DNA of 64,000 bases, from NCBI GenBank assembly GCA_973895155.1, contig OZ316899.1:10230001-10294000 (forward strand), in the 5' to 3' direction. The notes under the pieces were generated by a model. It was not told where the DNA came from and did no database searches. It worked only from the letters and a program-made list of their open reading frames with translations. A program made the position numbers and the translations under genes. This DNA is from Marsupella aquatica. Its lineage: Eukaryota; Marchantiophyta. Shown piece by piece: positions 30,061 to 44,416 of this stretch; the first letter of the stretch is position 1; each line of letters opens with the position of its first letter.

Positions 30061-33000
30061 AAGAGTCATACAAAACAGAACCATCCAATACAATTGTTAA
30101 AGGAAAGTAGATGCTACCAGTCATTCAAATACTAGAAAATCCAATTGACATTCCCCATGATATTCATCCAAGATACATGCTTGTAAGTCAAGCAATAACT
30201 ATTGAATTCAATGAAACAATATATCATGGAAGAAATGCAGATAATATTATCAGATAGATTGTCAAATGTTACAATCTGAAACACCAGCAACTTTTAATGT
30301 CTGTAGAAAAACAGAGTTGTCATTCTCATTCTACAAAACCTACATACTACTTCTTGGGCCATCTAGAATTCCACAATGTGTTCATCCCCTTCACGTACCT
30401 CAGATAACTTGGAATGGTTCCCTCCAGTAGCAAATGGCAATGCCACATCTGGACAAAACACTTCAATCACACGCACTCGCAAGAAAGGGCTTTCAAAATC
30501 AACATAATGAAACTTATCTTAATTCTCCTAGCAGCCGTAGCACCTCACCCTCTGCCACTACTATGGTGGTTGTCCATAACACTCTTCATCTTCCTCTTGC
30601 AAAATGTGAACAACACATTTTGTTAAAAATGCAAGAAGCACAAATTGAAACTAAAATACAATTAAAGAACACTCAAATCTAACAACACTTTTACCTTTGC
30701 AGTGGGGTTAGGAGACTGGATTGGTTTCTTCTGTGCAGGTGATGCATTTGCTGAAGATCCTTTCTTCCTTTTCTTCTTTCCCCTTCTAGTTGATGTACTA
30801 TCTTTTGGCAACTCAGATGATTCTAGGTTTCATCGCTTATGTGTTTGTGGAACCTAATCATTCTGTTGTGGACAAACAAAGAATGATTAGGTTCCTTACA
30901 TGAGAATGTTGCTCAACTTTACATATGGCCAAACACAAACACATAAGCGATAAATGAGGTTCCGAGGTATTCCCGGTGCTCACAATGAGAAATAGCTAAG
31001 ATTCTCAACTGGTCCAGATGCTAGGTTCTCATATTGTTGTGCAAGGCATAAAGACATTGTATTGGATGCTGCCTCATGTGCTGATCGATAATTTGGAAGA
31101 AGATCCTGATACGAGTAAAACATATGGAACTTGTCACATAACTTTGAATATTAATCTTAGATTCTCAAAAGTACAGAAGGTAAAATTAAAAAGAGCTTCC
31201 AGTGAAGTCCATGCAGACCTGTATGATTCCGAATATAATCCCAGAGTGTAGAAGTCCTTTCCACACTCATTGCTTCTTCACGTATGGTATATCCAATAGC
31301 ATGAACATTGGCTCCTTGAGACTTGAGTTCCTTGCTTGCCAATCTTGTAGTTCCTGGATATCCTGCAATGCAAATCCTGAATCTTTTTGAGCTCCTGTTA
31401 CAAATAAGCCTGCACAAACATTCAGGGTATAACATGAGGGACCCCAAGCAAACACTTTGATGAGGCTTACTCTACGCAATTTAAGTTCACCACTATTTTA
31501 TCCCTATACAACACTAACTCAGGTAAACTTGTTAATTTGCTGCTTGCTTTTCTCTCAACAACATTCATGAAATTAGATGTGCTGGTAAATCTCTCCCAAT
31601 CCTGTCACCTTACTGAAAAATACACTTGGCCAAAATATATCTAACAGTCACTTCAAAAGCATAGCCACGAACGAACCCATATGTACGTAGTATGTGCACT
31701 AGACCCTGTGGTGTCAAAATGAGTATATATAAGATTTGGTACCTCTTCTGCACACAATGCCAGAAATTCAGCAGTCAATTATTGGCCAGGCTGGATCACA
31801 GGCTTGCTTGCAAACAACTGGTTTGGAGCAACACTATAATTGCTCCAAAGCCACCAGGACTATAAAAGAAAATGAAGGCAAATGCCCCTCAATGGACCAA
31901 ACAAGATACTTTTGTCTTGAACTTTGATGTCACATCTTAGGGATCTAGTGCGAAGGACAACTATCTTGTTGCAGAATCTATAGCATAAAATAGTCTCGCA
32001 TGACTGCAAATTAAAGACACTTTTGTCTGGCTCCTGAACAGTTACTGACACAAAAGTCTACACCCATTGGTACCCTTGTGACAAGAAGAGAGATTGCATG
32101 GGAGTAGGTGAGACAACTTCCATTAGAGATGCTGGCAATGGAATATTGGCTTCCACTTGTGGACTTCTCGTAATGTGTGAACAGAAAGCTGCCATAAAAG
32201 GTAAACAAATCTGTGCAGTGACTCCAAAGTCAAACACATACTCCTGAATGCACTGACGACTCATGACAAAGTACAAGGAAAAGGAACAAATCTCAGGGAA
32301 CTAACAGTCATTCTGAATAGAGATAGCCATTGTTCATGTATTCGCTAACAAAGCGTCAATTTTCTTTACATCTAATTTTTTCAAGCTGTAAAAAAGAGAA
32401 GTGATTCAAAGTGCTGAATTCTTTGTTCCTTTGTTTACTATCAAATATCTGTAATTTGTAGCGCATTTTTAGTTGGCTCATCTGTAAATCTTTTGACCCA
32501 GGGTAGGTATACTTTTCCCGACACCCATTTACGTCTAGATGAATCATGAGAGCAAATGAAAAAATCACGGGAGAAAGAGGACCATGTTCACATACATTTG
32601 ACCTCAACAGGTTGCAAGGGAAGAGACGTAAAAATTGCTGTGTAGTGAAGCTCCCTATGCCTCCAGCTCATTGATCAGGTTTTGAACTATATATCTGCAA
32701 AAAAATTCAAGGGTAATAACAGGTGAGCTCCAGCTCAAGTTTATGGACATGTTACATATTCAGCAATGAACATTTCATGTACATGCTAGGATACAAATCT
32801 GAACCGAAGGGCAGGAATGAATATCCTATCCAAAATGTAAGCACCATGGACTTATTTTCCAGAAATCTCGTGACTGGGCAACATCAAATATTGGCCAAAC
32901 GCCAGCAAAAAATGATAGAAACCCAACCACTAGAACTGTTAGATAAAATTAGCTAACTCTACACACACTAGCTTCTTTGAAGTAAACTGTTGTAATATAT

Positions 33001-36000
33001 ACATATATATTGCAAAAGGGGGAAACACTATTCATTGACTGCCTACTTATGGTTAGTTGACTTGTCAAACAGGTCCCAAGGGAAAGTTGGCAGAGAACTG
33101 TCCCAAAGAAGCAACTGTCTTAAAGAAAAGTAAAAAGGGCAACAGACAAGAGAATCAGGATCCACATTGCAAGTACTAGAAGAATACGCACTATGCACTT
33201 AATAATTTTGGCTGTACATATTTCATGCACGAGAAGGGAAAAGTATACTAAGCTCGGTAAGTAGACCCAACAGTAACTTGTTTCCCCTCATGGAAGGGAC
33301 CGTGCTTTACCAGATTCTACTGATGTCGCGTCCCTCTCAATTTATTACACGTTTGCAAATATGCTAAGCCAATTTACTCTTCTACTCAAAGCAAAATGGT
33401 GGCAACCTGTTTCTTTGTGGAAGACTATAATAATTGTCTAATGTTCAACGTTAAATGTACTCAGTGTAATGGAGTTGGTTAGACAGGTGAGATTGCGCTT
33501 CTTCATGATCAATGATTTTGGTCTCAATCATTCAAAAAGAAAGGAGAAAGCTAAGCGCATCTGTCTTATCAATGATCAACTTCAAAAAATCCTAATCTTG
33601 CTCAACCTTCTTTGCCTCAAAGATAGGGGATTCTTTGCAACCACCGGTCTTCAAAAAACTGATTTCAGCTACTTGATCGGGCATTCACGTCATTTGAACA
33701 AGTTGAGGTCAAGACAAAAATGGCACTCACCTCAAGCAGAGCTCTAATTAAGCTGAAGCAAGCTACAGTAGAAGTTGCATTATATGCTTGGGGCATTGAC
33801 GTCATTTAAGATAGTTGAGATCAAAATGAAAAAAAAATTGTTTACGTTCGGATGTAAATCCAGAAAATCCATAGCCTCAAACTCATCCACCATCGACAAA
33901 TTGTTAGTCCAACAAACTAACAATAAGATTGCCTTGATTTATATCCTGCTGGATCAGCTGAATAATTAGTTTGGGAGCTAAATCTGATCTGCTCTGTTAC
34001 TAGGACTGACATTGCACTCCGGAATCAAGTAGCTATATAAATTCCAACATTTGATTCATCTCCAGACCAGAATAGATTGTATCAAGCATGATAGCAAACA
34101 TCGGGCCACACACTCACAGCCAACTGTGAAAGAACTTCTTTGGGATCAGTCACTGGCATATGTATCCAATGATTAAGAACAAAAGAAAATTATGAGTTGA
34201 ATAGGAACCTAAAATTCAACGGTGACATTGTCCGCTAGAAATGCCAGGCTCCATTTTTCCTTGGTTTGATACTTGAAATAAGTCCTGAACAAGCAGATGC
34301 ACAACTAAGATTAATGTTCAGACACTCTTTGAGTCGTCAGTCCGGCAAAGCACTTGTACGCAAGAAGAAAAGGACTGAACAGTGCTGACAATTCCAATGT
34401 GGTCTTTGTACATACGGCGAGGGCAAGGGCAAGGGTTTTCAATTTTCCCATGATTTGGCTAAACTTCCTACTCAGAATTTGTCCCCATCACTGTCCTCAT
34501 ACGGCTGGCTCCACTCATTCTCATCCTGCCCCGATTGCAAGTCCATAGGGCAATTCCCATTGTGGGAGGCAATATGTGCATAAGAGCCTCCCTGAGATCT
34601 TCTATCCTTATGAATCCTTATGAGCACGAACTTCCCCCCAACCATTCTACTCGTCTTAAGCCCCAACATTCCTTGCAGTGGGAGTCATTCTTGTTGTGGG
34701 AGTTCCCTCCCGTCCTGAACCTTGTGAAGGGCACGAAGGCCGTGCTGGTGTAATTCCTCTGAAGAACGTCCAGCAGCCTGACCACGCCTCGGTCTATGGA
34801 AATTAGCCTGCGAGTCTGCTCCCTGTGAATCTGCTCACCTCTTGGTCCTGATTCCTACCTTCTAAAGAGCTCCACATTTTAGTGTTCTGCTCCAAATCGT
34901 CAAGTCTGATCCCAATGCTGGCATGGCCAGAACTCCCTGTCTTGGACCAATAGCCAGGCCACTCACATTAGCAGCTTGCACAGCTCCAATCAAATATCCA
35001 CACACTGCCAGCATCTCCATGGCATCCTGCGAGTTCCCATCCACCATTCAGACGTCCTAGCTTATCCTCCTCCATTGGTTCTATTCTCGATATTCACTGC
35101 TGCTCAGATTTCAAAAAAAAATTTGAAGTGTAACCACATTGGGAGATGTGGTTGACTCACATCAGGTCCATCAACGTCTGCGTGGGTACCCACAAAGTAG
35201 GCTGACAACAGCAAGAAAGATTGAAGCACTCATGACCTCAAGCTCTTGCACAGCCCTCCTCATCTCCGCCATCGCCCGACATCGAGCTGATCCTGGATTG
35301 CGCTCACCTGGATTGCATGTCACCTCAAAATGCTCCCAACCCTCAAACCGCAAGACGTAAGGCCATATCTGGCATTGACAAAGTAAGTCCAGTCGCGCAC
35401 AATGGAAGGATGGAAAGAAGTTCCATTGAACACATTGAAATTGGTTGTAAGTTGCAAACTTGGAAGAAAGCAGCGCCAAGATCTGGTGGCGATTGTGAGT
35501 CGTCCGACCAAGAAGATTTTCAGGTCTCATTGCAGTTGCATGAAGCTCCATAGGCAGAGAGTTGAAGGTCTTGAAACACCAAAAGCCTTGAGCGCGGCAT
35601 TTTTTGCGAGTGGAGATTTTGAAAACACGAAGGGAAGGAGTAAAATCCTCTTTACAGAAATGTACATCAGTGTAAAGCTTGGTTTTAGAACCAGGTTGAC
35701 ACCCAAGTCAATTTGGATGAGCCTATGAGGGTTGAGTTCCAAAGTTGAGATGTAAGGGAGAAGTCGTGAGGGAATTCACAAGGGTGTAAATCTTGGTTTA
35801 CAGACCTACAAATAAGGTGTAAATAGGGTGTAAATGAGGTGTAAACCAATACTTTTACCCCATTTTGAGAGTTGTAAGCCACGTCCTTGATAGTTGTAGA
35901 TCATGTACCTGCTTTGACTGGGAATGTGTAACAGGGTGACTATGTCAAATTTGGCCTAGGATGGCCAGCCCAGGTAGAGGCACATGTCGTGCTCATGAAA

Positions 36001-36370
36001 ATGTTTGGACCCCGTAAGGTCATGGCTGTTTGTGTAGGTGCCAACAAGAATGTTAAGGACAAATGTTATATATAAAAAAGGACGTCCATGATATAAAAGG
36101 AACTTTTGGATCAAGGGGAAACCTTGGTTTTCTAACTTGGTGCTCTAGAGTTATGGCTCAAGATCACATTGACCCTAAACCCGTAACCCGCCCCTCATTT
36201 AAACAAATTAATCCTTCATGGAGGTGAGGGTGTTGTGAATTACACTAGTGTAATTAACTATGTAACGGCCATGTTTTTTGGGTGATAGGTTATGTCTGCA
36301 AAAATATATGCATGCACGAGCACATTTCTAGGGCAACTATTAGTTTCATAGACATAAGTATAGTATGTGT
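30061..36370. other. Interior of the 14-kb CACTA element, no recognised gene
   Basis: Only short frames occur and none resembles a known protein. One minus-strand stretch (31157-31479) has two overlapping frames that might be a decayed captured exon, but I cannot identify it. The interior base composition and lack of ATGAC boxes differ from the flanks, so it may be captured genomic sequence. A small GTGTAAA(T) repeat is at about 35815-35850. Confidence 0.4.
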
Positions 36371-39300
36371 ACTTTTGTACTAGCTTTTGCCAGCACCCTC
36401 GTCTGGCCCCTTACATGCTACATGACCACTACATATGAGGCTATGTTGTCTAAGAGAATTTGAGAGCGTTACACCAAAGCATTAATAAGTGAGCCCTCCC
36501 ATGACTATATGACCTTAAATATGCCAGCATCAATGACCTCCCCCTGACCTCCAATATGACAAGACTAATGGCTTCCAATATGACCGCATGAATGACCCTA
36601 AACTTTTAGTCATTGAGATTGACACACCATTTAATTCACAAATGACCCAATGAACTCCCTTGTACCTCCAAAGAGAACCCCCCAATAGGCTTTGTAATGA
36701 CCACATTTCCAGTCATTTGGTACTTCTGACCTCTAGTATGACAGCCAAGATGACCCTAATTTGAGGTGTTATCATTAATGACACACCATTGTTCCAAAAT
36801 GACCCAAAAAGAGATTATCATAGCTCCTCATAACACCCATATGACCATTCAATGACCTCTCTAATGATCACATTTGCAGTTAGTTGAACCAAATGACCTC
36901 CAATATGACTACCAAAATGAACCTTACTGTAGTCATTGGCATTAATGACACACCATTATGTGAAAATGACCCAATAAAGATTACACTACCTCTCAAAGTG
37001 CCCCCTTACAATTCCTTTGCAATTTAATAGAATATACCCAAATTCCAAATATCGGCACAAACATGACTATGTCAAATTCCACTAGTATTGCACAATATAC
37101 CTCTTGGAGAGACAGAAACAATTTTTCTTTGCCTTTGGATAGGATGGTATGCGTGATGGTGACACTTTTGGCAAATCACTCCAAAGTTGTATGACTTGGG
37201 ACCGAGTGATTTTCCCAAAGTTCCATCATGCCTTAACAAAATGCAAAAACATGACACCAAAGTGCTAATGGTGCAACTAGTGGTTGGAGAATAGTAAATA
37301 TAGTATTTCGCACCTATTGGAGGGGTTGTGAGCTCTATGTGGGGCCACATAGCACTCTAGGGCCCACCTCCAGCCCTTAGCCCCAAATTGGTCATTCATG
37401 CTTGTCTTCAATGGCTGCACTAGGGACCAAATGTTACTCATCCAAATGTTAGCAATTAATAGCTCTCCACTCGTGACTCAATTGAGAGAAACCCTCAATC
37501 ACGACTCAAGCACATTTATAGGACAACTATTAGTTTCATAGACATATGTATAGTATGTGTACTTTTGTACATGCCCTTGCCAACACCCTCGTCTAGGGCC
37601 CACTTCCCAGGCCCCTTACATGCTGCATGACCACTACATATGAGGCTATGTTGTCTAAGAGTTTTTGAGAGCATTACACCAAAGCATTAACAAGTGACCC
37701 TTCCCATGACTACATGACCTCCAATATGCCAACATTAATGGCTTCCAATATGACAGCGTGAGTGACCCCACGTTTAGTCCTCAGATTGAAGCACCATTTA
37801 ACTCACAAATGACCCAATGAACTCCCTTGTACCTCCAAAGAGAACCCCCCAATAGCCTTTGTAAAGACCACATTTCCAGTCATTTGGTACTTCTGACCTC
37901 TAGTATGACAACCAAGATTACCCTAATTTGAGGTGTTTTCATTAATGACACACCATGAGGGACCTCTCTAATGACCACATATGCAGTCAATTGCTCCAAA
38001 TGACCTCCAATATGACTACCAAAATGACCCTTATTGTAGTCATTGGCATTAATGACACACATTAAGTGAAAATGACCCAATGAAGAGTATACTACCTCTT
38101 GGAGTGCCCCCTTACAATTCCTTTGGAATTTAATAGAATATATCCATAAACCAAATATTGGCACAAACATGACATAGTCTTCCACTAGTATTGCACTATA
38201 TACCTCTTGGAGAGACAAAAACAATTTTTGTTTGCCTTTGGAACGAATGGTATGCATGCATGGTGACACTTTTGGCAAATCACTCCAAAGTTGTATGACT
38301 TGGGAGTGATTTCCCCAAGGTTGCATCATCCCTTAAGTACTTGCAAAAACATGGCTCCAAAGTGCTCATGGTGCAACTAGTGGTTGGAGAATAGTGGGTA
38401 TAGTACCCCGCACCTTGTGGAGAGGTTGCCACCTTCATGTAGGGCCCCATGGCACACTAGGGCCACCTTAAGATCCTAGACCCAAAAGGGTCATTTCTGA
38501 TGGTCCATAATGACACGATGAGGGACCTCTATAATGACCCCATATGGAGTCATTTGGCACAAATGACTTCCAAAAGGACTGCCAAAATGACCCTTACTGC
38601 AGTCTTTGGCATTAATGACACACTATTCCTCCAAAATGACCCAATGAAGATTACAACACCTACTCACAATGCCCCGACACTCTTCATATGTAAAATGGAG
38701 TATTCCCCATCCAAACACCGGCACAAACATGACACAATTACATCACAAGATGACAACCTTCCATTGGTGTTGCACTACTTCTTGGAGAGACAAAAAATGG
38801 CTCCATTTGCGTTTGGATACGGTGGTATGCATCCATGGTGACACTTTTGACAAATCACTCCAAAGTTGTATGACTTGGGAGTGATTTCCCCAAGGGTGCA
38901 TCATGCCTTAAGTAAACGCAAAAACATGTATCCAAAGTGTTTATGTCGCAACTAGTGGTTGGACAATGATGAGTATAGTGTCCCTCACCTACTGGAGAGT
39001 TTCCCACCTCTATGTGGGGCCACATGGCACTCTAGGGCCCACCTTCAGCCCCTAGCCCCAAACTGGTCATTTGTGCTTTTGTTTAATGATTGCACAAGGG
39101 ACCCCTCAAATGACCACAAATCTAGTCACTTGACTTATATGACTTCTCATATGACAGTTTTGATGACTCTACTTTTAGTCATTGGCATTTATGATGGGCC
39201 ATTGCTCACATATGACCCAATAAAGGACCTAGTATCTCCACAAAGAGCCCCCTTTAGATTCCTTGCAAGGTTAGAATATTCCTCTACCCTAAACCAGCAC

Positions 39301-42300
39301 ACACACCATATAGGGAAGCACAACAACCACGCTCTTACCCTAAACCCTGCTGCACTACCTCTTGGAGAACAAAAATAGCACTTTTGTTTGCGTTTGGATG
39401 TGATGGTATGCATCCATGGTGACACTTTTGACAAATCACTCCAAAGTCGTATGACTTGGGAGTGATTTCCCCAAAGGTGCATAGTGCCTTAAGTAAACGC
39501 AAAAACATGTGTCCAAAGTGTTTATGTCGCAACTAGTGGTTGGACAATGATGAGTATAGTGTCCCGCACCTAGTGGAGAGTTTCTCACCTCTATGTGGGG
39601 CCACATGGCACTCTAGTAAGGGCCCACCTTCAGCCCCTAGCCCCAAACTGGTCATTTGTGCTTCTGTTTAATGATTGCATGGGGGACAACACAAATGACC
39701 ACAAGTCTAGTAACTTGACTTATATGACATCCCATATGACAGTTTTAATGACTCTACTTGTAGTCATTGGCATTTATGACACAAATTTGTCTAAAAATGA
39801 CCCAATAAAAATTACACTACATCCTTGATTGCCGCGTCACTATTCATTTGCAAAATAGAATATTCCCCATCCAAACAAAGGCACAAACCTGACACAATTA
39901 CATGGAAGGATGATAGCCTTCCATTGGTGTTGCGCTACTTCTTGTAGAGACAAAAAATGGCTTCATTTCCCTTTGGATAGGATGGTATGCATCAATGGTG
40001 ACACTTTTGGCAAATCACTCCAAACCCGACTCCAAAGTCGTATGACTTGGGAGTGATTTCCCCTAGATTGTATCATCCCTTAAGTAAGCACATAAATGAG
40101 ATACCAAAGTGCTAATGGTGCAACTAGTGGTTGGAGAATAGTAAATATAGTATTTGGCACCTAGTGGAGGGGTTGCGAGCTCTATGTGGGGCTACATGGC
40201 ACTCTAGCACCGACCTCCAGCCCTTAGCCCCAAATTGGTCATTTAGGCTTGTCTTCAATGACTGCACTAGGGACCCTTCAAATGACAACAAGTCCAGTCA
40301 TTTGACTTATATGACATCCTATATGACAATTTCAATGACCCTATTTGTAGTCATTGCGCAAAAATGACCCAATGAAGGTCCTAGTACCTCCAGAGAGAAC
40401 CCGTTCTAGATTCCTTGGAAGGTTGGAATATTCCTCTTCTCTAAACCCACACCCACACCATACAAGGAAGCATGACTCCCCTGTCCATTCCATTGGTGCA
40501 GCACTACCTCTTGGAGAACCAAAAAACAACTTTTATTTGCCTTTGGATGTGATGGTATGCGCCCATTTGACACTTTTGACAAATCATTCCAAAGCCGTAT
40601 GACTTGGGAGTGATTTCCCCAAGGTGCATCATGCCATAAGTAAACGCAAAAACATGGCTCCAAAGTGTTTATGTTGCAACTAGTGGATGGACAAACATGA
40701 GTATAGTGTCCCGCACCTAGTGGAGGGGTTTTCACCTCTATGTGGAGCTAGATGGCACTCTAGGGCCCACCTCCAGCCCCTAGCCCCAAACTGGTCATTT
40801 GTGCTTTTGCACAATGACTGCACAAGGGACCCCTCAAATGACCACAAATCCAGTCATTTGACTTATATGACTTCCGATATGACGGTTTCAATGACCTGAG
40901 TAGTAGTCATTGGTATTTATGATGCGCCATTATTCACAAATGACCCAATGGGGGCCATAGTACCTCCAAAGAGAGCCCGCTTTAGATTCCTTGGAAGGTC
41001 GGAATATTCCTCTTCTCTAAACCCGCACCCACACCATACAAGGAAGCACGACTCCCCTGCCCATTCCATTGGTGCAGCACTTCCTCTTGGAGAACCAAAA
41101 AAAACTTTTATTTGCCTTTGGATGTGATGGTATGCGCCCATTTGACACTTTTGACAAATCATTCCAAAGCCGTATGACTTGGGAGTGATTTCCCCAAGGT
41201 GCATCATGCCATAAGTAAACGCAAAAACATGGCTCCAAAGTGTTTATGTTGCAACTAGTGGATGGACAAACATGAGTATAGTGTCCCGCACCTAGTGGAG
41301 GGGATTTCACCTCTATGTGGGGCTAGATGGCACTCTAGGGCCCACCTCCAGCCCCTAGCCCCAAACTGGTCATTTGTGCTTTTGCACAATGACTGCACAA
41401 GGGACCCCTCAAATGACCACAAATCCAGTCATTTGACTTATATGACTTCCGATATGACGGTTTCAATGACCTGAGTAGTAGTCATTGGCATTTATGATGC
41501 GCCATTATTCACAAATGACCCAATGGGGGCCATAGTACCTCCAAAGAGAGCCCGCTTTAGATTCCTTGGAAGGTCAGAATATTCCTCTTCTCTAAACCCG
41601 CACCCACACCATACAAGGAAGCACGACTCCCCTGCCCATTCCATTGGTGCAGCACTACCTCTTGGAGAACCAAAAAACAACTTTTATTTGCCTTTGGATG
41701 TGATGGTATGCACCCATTTGACACTTTTGACAAATCACTCCAAAGCCGTATGACTTGGGAGTGATTTCCCCAAGGTGCATCATGCCATAAGTAAACGCAA
41801 TAATATGGCCCCAAAGTGTTTATGTCACAACTAGTGGATGGACAAACATGAGTATAGTATCCTGCACCTAGTGGAGGGGTTCTCACTTCTATGTGGGGCC
41901 AGATGGCACTCTAGGGCCCACCTCCAGCCCCTAGCCCCAAACTGGTCATTTGTGCTTTTGCACAATGACTGCACAAGGGACCCCTCACATGACCAAAAAT
42001 CCAGTCATTAGACTTATATGACAGTCCATATGACAAATTTAATGACCCTACTTGTAGTCATTGGTATTTTTGACGCAAATGTTTTTAGAAATGACCCAAT
42101 AAAGATTACACTAGCTCCTTGAGTGCCCCATCACTATTCATGTGCAAATTAAAATATTCCCCATCCAAACACCGGCACAAACATGACACAATTACAACAA
42201 AGGATGACAGCCTTCCATTAGTATTGGCCTACTTCTTGGAGAGACAAAAAATGGTTTCATTTGCCTTTGGATACGATGGTATGCATCCATGGTGACACTT

Positions 42301-43376
42301 CTGACAAATCACTCCAAAGTTGTATGACTTGGGAGTGATTTCCCCATAGGTGCATCATGCCTTAAGTAAACGCAAAGACATGTGTCCAAATCGCTAATGC
42401 CACAACCAGTGGATGGACAATGATGAATATAGTGTCCCGCACCTAGTGGAAGGGTTCTCAACTCTATGTAGGGCCCATGGCACACTCGGGCCCACCTTAA
42501 GCTCGTAGACCAAAAATGGTCATGTGTGCTAGTCCATAATGACACCATGAGGGATGTTTTGAATGACGACTTATATAGTCATTTGGTCAAAATGACCTCT
42601 AAGATGACCACTGACATTACCCTTATTGTAGTCATTGGCATTCTTCAATGACTCTACAATTATGATGGGTGTCTGGAATGACTATTGAGTATTTTAATTG
42701 TTGATATCTCTTGGGTTCCTTAATGACCCTATAAGTAGTCATTTATGCAATAAGTCCATAATGACTGTATGTTATTGTAAACTTTGATATATCTTGATTT
42801 TTAGATTGACCCTAGATTTAGTCATTTATGCGACAAGTCCATAATGACGGTATGTTGTTGTAAACACTGATATATCCTAATTCCAAGATTCACCCTAGAG
42901 TTAGTCATTTATGAGAGAAGTACATAATGACGGTATGTTGTTGTAAACATTGATATATTCTTATTTTGAGATTGACCCTAGATTTTGTCATTTAACACCG
43001 TTGGTTAAAATGACGAAAATATATTTTTTGTCATTTATCACCGTTGTCCAAAATGACCCAAATAGATTTTTGGTCATTTCAATCATTGTCCAAAGTGACT
43101 ATAATGGTGCTAAACACTGATTTATCATTGTTGTTATTTATTGCGTCATTTAGGACATGCGTCTAAATTGACCATTTTAGGAAGACTGTGTCATTTTGGT
43201 CGCATCAGTCATTACAGACATTATACAAAATGACGCAAAAGTTATTGTTTTGTCATTTCAGTCTATTGGTCATTTTGGATAGTCATTCTCTCGTCATTCT
43301 TTTTGTGTCATTGGGAATTTTGGTCATTTATTCATTTCCGTCATTGGGTGATTAGTCATAAAGGGCCCTGTTTTCT
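36371..43376. repeat. Right subterminal region with about 575-bp tandem repeats
   Basis: The landmark (C/A)AACTAGTGG recurs near 37274, 38374, 38949, 39530, 40121, 40678, 41252 and 41828 (and CAACCAGTGG near 42405). Spacing is 557-591 bases apart from one double-length interval, so eight to ten units. The units at about 40678-41252 and 41252-41828 are nearly identical, pointing to recent expansion. Each unit contains many ATGAC/GTCAT boxes. Open frames repeating every unit here (for example 40687 and 41262) are products of the duplication, not genes. Confidence 0.85.
42725..42995. repeat. 83-bp tandem repeat inside the right CACTA arm
   Basis: GACCCTA-AGT(T)TAGTCATTTATG ... CATAATGACGGTATGTTGTT recurs with starts at 42725, 42808, 42891 and 42974 (period 83). 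It is a separate and smaller amplification than the 575-bp units. Confidence 0.75.
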
Positions 43377-43383
43377 TATAGTG

Positions 43384-44416
43384 ATATTATTTTTTAATAG
43401 CATCCCCTCCCGTAGCTATTGCTCTATTTCTAAATACTTCAAAACCCCCATGAGAGAAAAATCAAGGAAAAATATCCCTCCAAGATTGATCTTCCCGGCC
43501 AAGCAACAAGTCATTCCGAGTCTTCCCCTACAACCTGCCTGGACAAAGTCTTGGACAAAATGGCCTGCCTGGACCCTAAAATTGGCTGACTAGCTTCAAA
43601 ACAGAATTCTTCAAAGCTGCTAATTGCCGAATTGGTCACTGAAGCTTGCCCAAAATCATTCAACCCTACATTTATGCTTTGGTGGTTTGCGCTTTTGGGC
43701 TAGGGGGTGGCTTTGTGAAAACCACATGGCAATCATCACTCAAGGTAGATTGGTTGGTGCTGAGACGGTCCGAAAGTGCATCATCATCATCAGTATCCTC
43801 CATCCCTGCCATAGCTTGTGCCTCCGAAGAATTTTTGGGCTCAAACTCCATGAGCTTCATCTCCAATGGTGCTTTCTTGCTTGCCTCCTTTCCTGTCACC
43901 TTTGCTGGAGGTGCCAATGGTTTCCCATTCTTCTTCTGCTCTTCCATGTTCGATTGCCTCCTTGCAATGCTAATAATCAAAAAATTAGAGTGACCGCCAT
44001 TGACGGCACTGATTGGCAGCAGGTTTGGCAGGGACATTGCGAGCAGGAGAGAGACAACCACTACCCGAGTCGGAAAAACTTGAACCAATGCAGGCTTTCT
44101 AGTAGACAGCGCCTTGGTAGTACCCACTATAAGCTCTTGAGTGGTGCTAAAGGCAGGAATAGCAATCAGACCACGAATTGCTACGTTAGTTTTTGTGAGT
44201 CTAATTACATTAGGAATCACCACGGAGCATATCCTAGCATTAGTGATATTATGACCGATAGTGAGATCTGTGGCCTGATCTAGTTTGGGGTTTGTGCCCC
44301 TGGGCTTGGTTGGGTGTGTTTTTGGGCGGGGTCTTATTCTGGCGTCTTGTACCTGGGTTTGTTTGTTCTTTTTCGCTTGGGTGGTTCTGCCCCCGACGTC
44401 TTTCTATAAAGACCTT
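43384..44416. other. Unassigned region with a possible non-LTR retroelement tail
   Basis: The right flank of the 14-kb CACTA. No convincing gene; the best minus-strand frame (43672-44223) shows a Lys/Pro/Asp-rich segment without a known domain. From 44285 to 44434 a G/T-rich stretch ends TTTCTATAAAGACCTTTCATTCC followed by nine A's, in the style of plant LINE 3' ends. That call is weak. Confidence 0.3.

Larger units (their letters stand above)
29260..43383. mobile_element. 14.1-kb CACTA element, probably non-autonomous
   Basis: The ends are CACTAGTAGAAAACATGG (29260) and, reading inward from 43383 on the other strand, CACTATAAGAAAACAGGG; both continue to TTTATGAC. A direct repeat ATAT flanks them (29256-29259 and 43384-43387). 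Both flanks are dense in GTCAT/ATGAC boxes, the hallmark of CACTA subterminal repeats: about 800 bases on the left and about 7 kb on the right. The interior 30060-36370 encodes no recognisable transposase. It would depend on a helper such as the TNP2/TNP1 element at 50979-62065, whose termini share the CACTAG start. Confidence 0.8.

Noticed and set aside
30414-35742. Various 60-126-codon frames inside the CACTA interior
   Set aside because: None shows a recognisable domain and opposite frames are equally open, so they are reported only as an unassigned interior.
40687-41474. Recurring open frames with near-identical proteins in the 14-kb CACTA arm
   Set aside because: They follow the 575-bp tandem unit, have no known domain, are also open on the opposite strand and carry the ATGAC boxes; they are by-products of DNA repeats.
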